Positions 1 to 5,410 of a stretch of DNA of 5,884 nucleotides are shown here, piece by piece. Made by a program: the position numbers and the translations under genes. The notes below the pieces were generated by a model. It made no database searches and was not told where the DNA came from. It saw nothing but the letters and a program-made list of their open reading frames with translations. The DNA lies in the NCBI GenBank assembly GCA_003445855.1, contig DMCG01000039.1, positions 1-5,884 on the forward strand. Direction: 5' to 3'. The stretch's first letter is position 1, and each line of letters starts with the position of its first letter. The stretch comes from Spartobacteria bacterium (GTDB lineage: Bacteria > Verrucomicrobiota > Verrucomicrobiia > Chthoniobacterales > UBA10450).

Positions 1-209
1 ATCCAAATCATCAGCAGCATCGTGCCGCCGGATTTGAGGAGAATCGGCAGGAACTTGAGCGCGGGAAGAATGAAGAACTTGAGCTTGGCGAAAAACTTTG
101 CGATGACCACGCCGACCACGGCGACGGGACCAAGCGTCTTTTTCAAGCGTCTCCAGAAAGTCTCCCGTTGCGGCCCTGCAAACTCCGTGCTTTGCGTTTG
201 GCTGTTCAT
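1..209 (-). CDS. Probable site-2 protease (M50) family membrane protein, N-terminal part only
   Basis: The reading frame opens with ATG at 209-207 and runs off the window edge after 69 codons, so most of the protein is missing. The visible part has a short polar N-terminus, then a basic, Phe/Leu-rich stretch (residues about 19-60, with FFAKLKFFILPALKFLPILL) leading into a hydrophobic segment that starts a membrane span. This leader resembles the start of verrucomicrobial and planctomycete site-2 protease family proteins, in which a zinc-binding HExxH follows soon afterwards. That motif is outside the window, so the family call is inference from the leader alone. The ATG lies 6 nt after the nnr stop codon. 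A short AGGA (217-214), overlapping that stop, sits 4 nt before the ATG, consistent with translational coupling. It could instead be another multi-span membrane protein. Confidence 0.55.
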   Translation of the reverse strand, partial: MNSQTQSTEFAGPQRETFWRRLKKTLGPVAVVGVVIAKFFAKLKFFILPALKFLPILLKSGGTMLLMIW

Positions 210-213
210 CGAT

Positions 214-217
214 TCCT
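214..217 (-). promoter_or_regulatory. Candidate ribosome binding site for the site-2 protease gene
   Basis: AGGA on the minus strand overlaps the nnr TAG stop and ends 4 nt before the ATG at 209. The spacing is short, so the site is weak. Re-initiation by ribosomes finishing nnr is probably at least as important. Confidence 0.35.
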
Positions 218-1724
218 AAATCGGAGGATTTTGCATTTCCTTAAACGCATCGCCGAGACGCTCGAGCACATCGGTTGCAAGCAACGATTGCTCGTTCGCG
301 TGTCCGTTAAAGATCGACATCTCCGCCGCGCGCCCGCACACCCAGGCGCCGAGTCGCGCGGCGTCGTAGAGCGATAAGCCTTGTCCGAGTAATCCGGCGC
401 ACACGCCGGTCAAGATATCGCCCATTCCGCCGCTCGCCATTCCAGGATTTCCAGTTGTATTAAAACTGAGCGGCCGGCTGCGCTCGGCGACGATGGTGCG
501 ACTGCCTTTGAATAAAAGCGTCACCGGGAATTGCTCGCAGAAATTTCTGGCCGTTCCCGCTCGCGACATTTTTCCGATATCAAGCAACCGCTCCATTTCG
601 CCGGGATGCGGAGTGAGCAACCGTGGACCGCGACAATCTCTCAAGATGTCGATCTTGTTTGCGAGGATGTTCAATCCATCGGCATCGACAACCATCGGTT
701 GCTCGGCGCGCTTGATCAGATTGAGAATTTCCGGCGCGCGCGATTTTCCCAAACCCGGCCCGAGCGCCCAGACGTCGATCTTCTCGTCGAGCAACTTGCG
801 ATAAGATCGAACCGGTTTGACCATCGCTTCGACCGGTGCGGCTGAAGCCACGATCTCGTAGATTTCCGCCGGAACGAAGATTTCCACCAGTCCCGCACCC
901 GCGCGCAGAGCGCCGCTCGTGGTCATGAGCGCCGCTCCGACAAATCCTTTCGAGCCGGCGACTACGCCGATGCGGCCGAATTGATTTTTGTAGGCGCTGA
1001 ATTTCCGTCTCGGCAAAAGCGAGTTGAGGGAATGAGCGGTGGCGGCAAGCTCATTGGGCGCGGTTATTTCCGGGGCAAGATCGACAAGCGGAACAACTTC
1101 AAGACGTCCGACAAAATCGAGCGCCGGATCGACAATCAGACCGTGCTTGGCAAAACCGATCGCGATCGTGAAGTCGGCAATGACGCAATCTTCCGGATCG
1201 ACTTCGCCGGAATCGGCGTCAAGACCGGTCGGGAGATCGACCGCGAAAACAAAAGCGTTGTGCTCGCGGCGCAGTTGATTGATTTGGCGGGCGGCCGCGC
1301 GGATCGGCTCCCGAAGAAGTCGATTGGCGCCAAGGCCGAGCAAGCCATCGAGGACAATGGTGTGGCATGGGCTTCCAGCCCATGTTCCATCGGCAAGATG
1401 CCGATGCCACGAATCGGCGGCTTCGCGCAAAGTTTGCAGTTTTTTGCGCGTCAGTTCGCTGCATTCACTCTCAGGGAAGGCCAGGTGGATGTCGATCTTC
1501 CATCCGGCGCGCTTCAGGTGCTCGGCGGCCACGAGCGCGTCACCGCCGTTGTGGCCCTTTCCGGCGTAAACGATGCACGTTCCAGGATGAGGAAAAAATT
1601 TACGGACGGATTGCGCAACGCCCGCGCCGGCTTCATCCATCAATGCTTCGACTTCGATCGCGCGCGCGAAAGCGGCTTCTTCCGCTTCTCTCATCTGCGC
1701 CGAATTTAAAATCGGCGAGTCCAA
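216..1724 (-). CDS. nnr: Bifunctional NAD(P)H-hydrate epimerase / ADP-dependent NAD(P)H-hydrate dehydratase
   Basis: Nnr repairs hydrated, inactive NAD(P)H. The N-terminal YjeF_N domain interconverts the R and S epimers, and the C-terminal ribokinase-like domain dehydrates S-NAD(P)HX using ADP. Visible epimerase motifs: AQMREAEEAA (9-18), GKGHNGGDA (55-63), LDGLLGLG (125-132, with D126 as the expected catalytic/potassium-binding Asp) and VDLPTGLDADSG (162-173). Visible dehydratase motifs: YKNQFGRIGVVAGSKGFVGA (245-264), GPGLGKS (322-328), VVDADGLN (345-352), TPHPGEME (371-378), FKGSRTIV (405-412) and TGNPGMASGGMGDILTG (424-440, with D436 as the likely catalytic Asp). The length, 502 residues, is normal for the fused form. 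The start is TTG, directly after the amidase TGA, with GGAGG 5 nt upstream. The next ATG (M11) would cut into the conserved N-terminal helix. Residues 106-121 are encoded by a palindromic repeat. H58 and M434 are small departures from the usual GNGNNGGDG and GG(S/T)GD. Confidence 0.95.
   Translation of the reverse strand: MDSPILNSAQMREAEEAAFARAIEVEALMDEAGAGVAQSVRKFFPHPGTCIVYAGKGHNGGDALVAAEHLKRAGWKIDIHLAFPESECSELTRKKLQTLREAADSWHRHLADGTWAGSPCHTIVLDGLLGLGANRLLREPIRAAARQINQLRREHNAFVFAVDLPTGLDADSGEVDPEDCVIADFTIAIGFAKHGLIVDPALDFVGRLEVVPLVDLAPEITAPNELAATAHSLNSLLPRRKFSAYKNQFGRIGVVAGSKGFVGAALMTTSGALRAGAGLVEIFVPAEIYEIVASAAPVEAMVKPVRSYRKLLDEKIDVWALGPGLGKSRAPEILNLIKRAEQPMVVDADGLNILANKIDILRDCRGPRLLTPHPGEMERLLDIGKMSRAGTARNFCEQFPVTLLFKGSRTIVAERSRPLSFNTTGNPGMASGGMGDILTGVCAGLLGQGLSLYDAARLGAWVCGRAAEMSIFNGHANEQSLLATDVLERLGDAFKEMQNPPI
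1362..1410. repeat. REP-like double-hairpin palindromic element embedded in frame in nnr
   Basis: On the plus strand the element is GTGG (1362-1365), hairpin A (CATGGGCT, loop TCC, AGCCCATG; 1366-1384), spacer TTC (1385-1387), hairpin B (CATCGGCA, loop AGA, TGCCGATG; 1388-1406), and CCAC (1407-1410). Each hairpin has a perfect 8-bp stem and a 3-nt loop, and the outer GTGG/CCAC pair closes a three-way junction. GTGGCAT and ATGCCAC also form a 7-bp terminal inverted pair. The element lies wholly inside nnr and encodes residues W106-H121 without a stop. Its symmetry is far beyond what codon choice would produce. I recall near-identical GTGGCATGGGCTTCCAGCCC sequences as dispersed repeats in Verrucomicrobiota, presumably moved by a REP-associated tyrosine transposase; that is recollection and inference. 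There is no second copy in this window. Confidence 0.85.
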
Positions 1725-2615
1725 TCAGTCCTCCGAGTCTTCCGGTGTCGACTTTCTTGCCGCGGTGCTGCTGTCGCCGTTGCTGTTTTTCTTTTTGTAG
1801 GCAGCAGTCTTTTTTCTCGAATCCGAGTCGGATGGCCCGAGCGATTTCCTGCTGTGGGAAGATTTCGCCTTGCTTCTCCTGGCCGAACGCCTGGAACGAG
1901 AGAGATCCCGATCGCGAACTCTGGTTTGGTCGATGAACGGTTGTAGCGGAACTGTTCCGGCGGCTGCGATTCGCATCGAATCCGAAGCGCTTGCTACCTG
2001 CGAACGTTCGCGGATTCCGCGCGCTATTTCCTCAGCGAGTTTTTGTCGGTAGGAAATACTTTGCGCATACTCCGCCTCCGCTGGGTTGGTGAGAAATCCG
2101 CATTCGACAAGTATCGCCGGAATTGTTGTCCTTCGGAGGACGTAATAACCGCGACGACGGACTCCACGATTGGGCGAGAGGGCGCCGCCAGCCACATAAT
2201 AATGAATGGCGGAGGCAAGCGGCAGACTTTCCCGGCTGTAAAAGTATGTTTCGATGCCATTCGCTCCCGTGCGCCTGGCGGAGTTAAAGTGAATGCACAC
2301 AAAAATGGCATCGCGATATGAGTTCGCGATCGCAACGCGGGCCGGTAGCGGCACGAAGACATCGCTGTCCCTCGTCATGACGACGCGATATCCGTTGGCG
2401 GCAAGAATGGCTTTGAGGCGCTGCGCGACGTCGAGCGTCATCATTTTTTCCGCGACACGCTGGCCCGGAATACCGCCACGATCAAAGCCGCCATGGCCGG
2501 GGTCGATCACGATAATTGTGGACGGGCGTTTTTTTTGAAACGGCAGCGCGCACGCCAGACTCGCAACCGACAACCAAGCGATGATAAAACTGAGATGGTA
2601 AAAACGGTGCAGCAT
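1725..2615 (-). CDS. Secreted zinc-dependent N-acetylmuramoyl-L-alanine amidase (Amidase_3) with basic C-terminal tail
   Basis: This 296-residue enzyme should cleave the amide bond between N-acetylmuramic acid and L-alanine of the stem peptide, acting outside the cytoplasmic membrane in cell separation or wall turnover. Residues 1-24 form a signal peptide (hydrophobic core about 8-20, probable cleavage after ACA). The catalytic domain spans about 33-206. It contains IVIDPGHGG (H41), the second zinc ligand E56 in VAEKMM, MTRDSDVFVPLPARVAIAN (80-98), the third ligand H109 in CIHFNS, and the catalytic Glu E171 in PAILVECGFLTNP, so the zinc site is complete. Residues 207-296 are low-complexity, rich in Ser, Arg and Lys, and end in the acidic PEDSED. 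They match no known wall-binding repeat that I recognise. The ATG at 2615 follows the upstream TAG by 1 nt and has GAAGGA 8 nt upstream. The open frame continues upstream to 2798 but only overlaps the preceding gene. Confidence 0.93.
   Translation of the reverse strand: MLHRFYHLSFIIAWLSVASLACALPFQKKRPSTIIVIDPGHGGFDRGGIPGQRVAEKMMTLDVAQRLKAILAANGYRVVMTRDSDVFVPLPARVAIANSYRDAIFVCIHFNSARRTGANGIETYFYSRESLPLASAIHYYVAGGALSPNRGVRRRGYYVLRRTTIPAILVECGFLTNPAEAEYAQSISYRQKLAEEIARGIRERSQVASASDSMRIAAAGTVPLQPFIDQTRVRDRDLSRSRRSARRSKAKSSHSRKSLGPSDSDSRKKTAAYKKKNSNGDSSTAARKSTPEDSED
1730..1734 (-). promoter_or_regulatory. Ribosome binding site that decides the nnr TTG start
   Basis: A perfect GGAGG lies inside the last codons of the amidase gene, 5 nt before the TTG at 1724-1722. 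It supports the non-ATG start over the internal ATG at codon 11. Because the TTG directly follows the amidase TGA, the two genes are probably translationally coupled. Confidence 0.75.
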
Positions 2616-2616
2616 G

Positions 2617-3522
2617 CTAGTCGTCCTTCGGCATCTCCGGGGGGCGATCCGACAATTTTGGGAGCAAGTCGCGCGCCGATTGTGCCGCCGGAGTCTCCAG
2701 CATTCCGCCTCGGACCGCCACCGTCCCTTCGGCGGTGTGAAAGAGGCGCGGTCGCGTTTTCGTTTCCATGAAAGAGGAATGTGCGAGGAGCTCGCCATTC
2801 AACCCGACGCGCGCATAAGCCCAGCTGCGCGGCGCTGCACAATGCAGAATGTGCAGTTGATTCGAGCGGTCCAGTTCCGCTTGGGGTTCATCGAAAGCGA
2901 TCACGCGGCCTAACGAATAAGTTGCGTAGACAATTCCGCTGTCCTTGTCCTCCACCCGCACGTAGAGCGACGTGTGGTCCGGAAAACGATTGGACAGTAG
3001 AGAGTAAGTGCGTGCGTTGCCCGGGCCGGAGGCGCCGTCAGGCATGCCGACTGTTTTTTGCCAGATCGGCCGCGCCTCGGTCACCTCGAAAACCTTCGTT
3101 TGCGAATAAAAAAACTTGCTTAAATCCGCGAAATAAATGTGCGCGCGGACATGATAAACGCCGAAGTCATGCACGGGATAGAGCGGCGTAAGATTGATTC
3201 GCTGCGTTACTTTTTTGCCGGCTTCGATCTTGAGCGGCGCCTGCGTGCTATTGGTGGCGACCGGCGCGATCGGCTGACCTTCGCTTCCGGTGATTTCCAA
3301 CCCAAACCACGGCTGGCCCTCGGCATCGTGAAGATCGACATCTCGTCCAGCGAGATTGGTGATGCCGAGCGTGGCAACAACGGGTTCGTAAGCGATGTAT
3401 TGCAATCGCTTAAACTTCAGCTCGACCTGAATTTGCCCCTGGGCTCTGGCGACAAACACGAATACGCAGGCGACGGTGAGCAGTAGCTTCATGACGCCGT
3501 AGAATAACGCAACTCGTCGCAT
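2617..3522 (-). CDS. Exported protein of unknown function, probably beta-rich
   Basis: I do not recognise a named family. With ATG at 3522 the protein has 301 residues. A basic N-terminus (MRR) and hydrophobic stretch (residues about 11-26) end in ARAQGQ, a plausible signal peptidase I region. Residues about 31-148 alternate hydrophobic and polar residues (VELKFKRLQYIAYEPVVATL, GVYHVRAHIYF), suggesting an immunoglobulin-like beta-sandwich of the kind used in extracellular binding or adhesion. A second beta-rich section (about 185-270) includes LYVRVEDKDSGIVYATYSLG. The C-terminus is Pro-rich and acidic. There are no catalytic motifs, Cys pairs or membrane spans after the signal. The start is uncertain. 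A TTG at 3561 overlaps the upstream stop (TTGA), ATG 3522 gives a 35-nt gap with only a weak GGA upstream, and ATG 3492 would also keep the signal peptide. Its position before an amidase suggests an envelope role, which is inference. Confidence 0.75.
   Translation of the reverse strand: MRRVALFYGVMKLLLTVACVFVFVARAQGQIQVELKFKRLQYIAYEPVVATLGITNLAGRDVDLHDAEGQPWFGLEITGSEGQPIAPVATNSTQAPLKIEAGKKVTQRINLTPLYPVHDFGVYHVRAHIYFADLSKFFYSQTKVFEVTEARPIWQKTVGMPDGASGPGNARTYSLLSNRFPDHTSLYVRVEDKDSGIVYATYSLGRVIAFDEPQAELDRSNQLHILHCAAPRSWAYARVGLNGELLAHSSFMETKTRPRLFHTAEGTVAVRGGMLETPAAQSARDLLPKLSDRPPEMPKDD
2624..2629 (-). promoter_or_regulatory. Ribosome binding site for the amidase
   Basis: GAAGGA ends 8 nt before the ATG at 2615, inside the last codons of the upstream gene. 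It fixes the start at the signal peptide rather than at an upstream in-frame codon. Confidence 0.7.
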
Positions 3523-3557
3523 AAAAAAGTGGTCCGTTCCTGCGGGCTTGGATTCGC

Positions 3558-4241
3558 TCAAGCTCGCCGGCCCGCCGCCTGAGCCAGTTTTTGCTGCTTA
3601 TGCTGAGCAACATCTTCGATCAATGCCTCGTCCCACGGCATCGTGATTGTCTCAACCGGAGGACGGACAGTACGGTCGTAAGCAAATTCTACAAATTCCC
3701 ATGCGATTACTTCAAACAACGCTTCGCTGCCGCGCGTCGTTGTCGTTTCCGCATGAACAATCGCTCCATCACGCAAAAAAACGATGCCACTCTGCTTTCC
3801 TTTCACGATCTGAACCGCTCCGCCCCGCCGGCTGAGACAACACATTTGCAGTACATCGACAACGTGAAACAAATCCGGCGCGCCCGTGGACGCAGTTTGC
3901 GCCCGGGCAATCGCGGCAAGCAAACCTTCCCCGTCGATTGGCTCCGGAAATACTTTTGTGTCGGCAACTTCGAGTCGCTGTGCCGAAGCTGGGTAGGCCG
4001 GAAGAAATAATGTCTGCAGCCCGGGAAAGATTTCACTGAGCGCACCGCCCAAAGCCAGGCCGTCAACTCCGTCATCTTCGACCTGGGTCAAGAGGAGAGC
4101 GCAGTGTGAGCGGCGCCGGCCCCAGCTGACCGCGGCCGCGTCGCTGCCGACGAGATCGCAATCGTGTGCGGTGTAATCCCGCACCATTTGCACCAGTGGC
4201 CCGCCCATCTCAGCGTCGTGGTGCACGATGAGCAATTGCAT
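3558..4241 (-). CDS. Degenerate receiver-like domain fused to a DUF4388 (PATAN-type) domain
   Basis: This cytoplasmic protein has 227 residues and no signal peptide or membrane span. Residues 1-115 have the length and hydrophobic rhythm of a response-regulator receiver (MQLLIVHHD at strand 1, CALLLTQVED at strand 3, LQTLFLPAY at strand 4, KVFPEPID at strand 5). The phosphoacceptor Asp, the switch Thr/Ser and the invariant Lys (E100 in FPEPID) all appear replaced, so phosphorylation is unlikely. Residues 119-213 match DUF4388: LFHVVDVLQMCC, GAVQIVKGKQSGIVFLRDGA, IVHAETTTTRGSEALFEVIAWEFVEF. In other bacteria DUF4388/PATAN proteins act as signalling adaptors, some linked to motility or surface responses. 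The substrate here is unknown. The ATG shares one base with the stop of the upstream TPR gene (TAATG), and no strong ribosome site is visible, so translation is probably coupled. A physical partnership with the TPR protein is a reasonable inference. Confidence 0.8.
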   Translation of the reverse strand: MQLLIVHHDAEMGGPLVQMVRDYTAHDCDLVGSDAAAVSWGRRRSHCALLLTQVEDDGVDGLALGGALSEIFPGLQTLFLPAYPASAQRLEVADTKVFPEPIDGEGLLAAIARAQTASTGAPDLFHVVDVLQMCCLSRRGGAVQIVKGKQSGIVFLRDGAIVHAETTTTRGSEALFEVIAWEFVEFAYDRTVRPPVETITMPWDEALIEDVAQHKQQKLAQAAGRRA

Positions 4242-5332
4242 TACGGCGAAGCAGTGGGAGACGGCGGATAAAGTTTCAACAGCTTGGAGGGCTCGGCCCG
4301 CACGGCTTGCAGCTGGTCATGATAATAAACGCGCACGATGTAGCCAAGATACTTCCGCTGCCCGCTTTCCGCACTGGGACCGGGTTTGCTCGCTCGACCT
4401 TTCTTTCCTGGATTGACCGACGCCGCAGCCGCAGACAACGCTGCCTCCGATGACAGCACTTTATTTTTGGGACGCAGATAAGTTACCGCCAGTATCTCCG
4501 GATTGGTCCCGGCCCAATCGTGATTCGGCGTCAACCATTCGTAAGTGACGTCGGCATCCGTCAGCTTAATGTCTTTGTCGTCAACCGTGTCGTAAAAGAA
4601 CACCTGAATCTTCACTTTGGTGTGATCAATCACCGTCTTTGATGGTTTTCTTATTCCGATTCGAAGCATCAGATTCGTGTCTGCCTCGGGGTCGGGTGTT
4701 TCCATGACGGTGGCTTCTGTGATTCCAAGAGTTGACCCTTCCGAACTTCCACCCGTTGCGGCGGGTGAACTGCCGATATCAAGTCGCGACGGACCGGGCA
4801 GACCAGGCCCGGCAACCCCTGGCGTTGGCACCCCCATTTTTAGCCGCTTATCCGCCAGTTCGAACGACGCGCCCGCGGAAGGGCCCATTTCCTGGATCTT
4901 ACGCCAGGTTTCGTTCGAGCGAACGATGTTCTGCGTCGATTCATAGGTCTTCGCCAATTCCTCCAGAATCTTGGCATTTTTTGGATCCTGTCCTGATGCC
5001 TCTTGCAAACGGGCGAGCGCGTTGGCCGTGTCACCTCGATCACGAAGTTCGACAGCTTCATTCAAAAGTTGATCGGACAGGGACGGCGCGGGAGGGGAAG
5101 CCTCAGCCGCGGGAGATTCCGCTTTTATGGAAGATGGAGTCGCCGCGGGCGCCGACGGAGTTCTCACCGCGACGATGCTCGCCTGCGCCGGTGCGCCACC
5201 GGTGCGCGCTCGGCCAATGTAGTAATAGCCGGTGCTGAAAATTTCTGCCGCGGCAAAGAGAATGACGAGGCCCAGCCCGATTTTGAAACTGTTATCGGAT
5301 TTTAGCGAAGATGAGAGTGTAAGGATTCGCAT
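4241..5332 (-). CDS. Single-pass membrane protein with TPR-like segment and uncharacterised C-terminal domain
   Basis: The protein has 363 residues from ATG 5332. A cytoplasmic N-terminus precedes one membrane span (about 17-39, IGLGLVILFAAAEIFSTGYYYIG). An Ala/Pro-rich linker follows (about 45-84), then a helical TPR-like segment (about 86-165: LLNEAVELRDRGDTANALARL, DPKNAKILEELAKTYEST) typical of protein-protein scaffolds. A Gly/Pro-rich hinge (167-190) leads to a C-terminal domain (about 203-355: LMLRIGIRKPSKTVIDHTKVKI, VFFYDTVDDKDIKLTDADV, RKYLGYIVRVYYHDQLQAVRAEPSKLL). A low-complexity Ala/Ser/Gly/Pro insert (about 293-325) interrupts that domain. I associate this C-terminal module with hypothetical proteins of Verrucomicrobiota but know no function for it. 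The TPR and C-terminal parts are probably periplasmic, which is inference. An in-frame GTG at 5347 would add five residues. Neither start has a clear ribosome site. The stop overlaps the next gene by one base. Confidence 0.82.
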   Translation of the reverse strand: MRILTLSSSLKSDNSFKIGLGLVILFAAAEIFSTGYYYIGRARTGGAPAQASIVAVRTPSAPAATPSSIKAESPAAEASPPAPSLSDQLLNEAVELRDRGDTANALARLQEASGQDPKNAKILEELAKTYESTQNIVRSNETWRKIQEMGPSAGASFELADKRLKMGVPTPGVAGPGLPGPSRLDIGSSPAATGGSSEGSTLGITEATVMETPDPEADTNLMLRIGIRKPSKTVIDHTKVKIQVFFYDTVDDKDIKLTDADVTYEWLTPNHDWAGTNPEILAVTYLRPKNKVLSSEAALSAAAASVNPGKKGRASKPGPSAESGQRKYLGYIVRVYYHDQLQAVRAEPSKLLKLYPPSPTASP

Positions 5333-5350
5333 GGAGGCCGACGGCACTTC

Positions 5351-5378
5351 TGTAAACGCGCTTTCGCAAAATTGTCAA
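5351..5378 (-). promoter_or_regulatory. Candidate sigma-70-like promoter of the TPR-to-site-2-protease operon
   Basis: On the minus strand a perfect TTGACA (5378-5373) is followed after 16 nt by TTTACA (5356-5351), a poor match to TATAAT. It sits in the 78-bp gap before the TPR gene, the only sizeable intergenic space in the window. A start site here would leave a very short leader before ATG 5332. The -35 is good and the -10 weak, as expected for a promoter that needs an activator, but chance is not excluded. Confidence 0.3.
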
Positions 5379-5384
5379 CCGAGC

Positions 5385-5402
5385 CGAACCAACGTTGGAT
5401 CG
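5385..5402. promoter_or_regulatory. 18-bp imperfect palindrome, possible operator
   Basis: CGAACCAACGTTGGATCG reads almost identically on both strands. The inner CCAACGTTGG is perfect, flanked by one mismatched pair and then CGA/TCG. It lies 6 bp upstream of the TTGACA hexamer. It has no unpaired loop and no T-tract, so it looks like a site for a dimeric regulator rather than a terminator. Confidence 0.4.
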
Positions 5403-5410
5403 ACAACTAA

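Noticed and set aside
1362..1410. Transcription terminator or attenuator at the double hairpin
   Set aside because: There is no U-tract after either hairpin, and the coding frame continues intact through it.
981..1709. Plus-strand open frame of 242 codons opposite nnr
   Set aside because: It is antisense to a gene with all expected Nnr motifs, its translation is low-complexity and resembles no family, and part of it only reads through the palindromic repeat.
1136..1936. Other open frames across the repeat that read GFQPM...HRQDADAT or MEHGLEAHAT
   Set aside because: These peptides are what the palindromic element gives in other frames and are a known source of spurious gene calls. They have no ribosome sites or conserved domains.
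1725..1997. Frameshift producing the odd basic tail of the amidase
   Set aside because: The frame ends exactly against the nnr start with a good ribosome site. I saw no better family match in the other frames, so a real divergent tail is the simpler reading.
2616..2798. N-terminal extension of the amidase frame by 61 codons
   Set aside because: It overlaps the upstream coding region, is Arg/Pro-rich without structure, and would bury the signal peptide. ATG 2615 has a well-placed ribosome site.
5333..5347. GTG start at 5347 for the TPR protein
   Set aside because: It is possible but adds only MPSAS and has no ribosome site; ATG 5332 was preferred without certainty.
5385..5402. Rho-independent terminator after the ACT gene
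   Set aside because: The palindrome has no usable loop, a short stem and no following T-tract on the minus strand.
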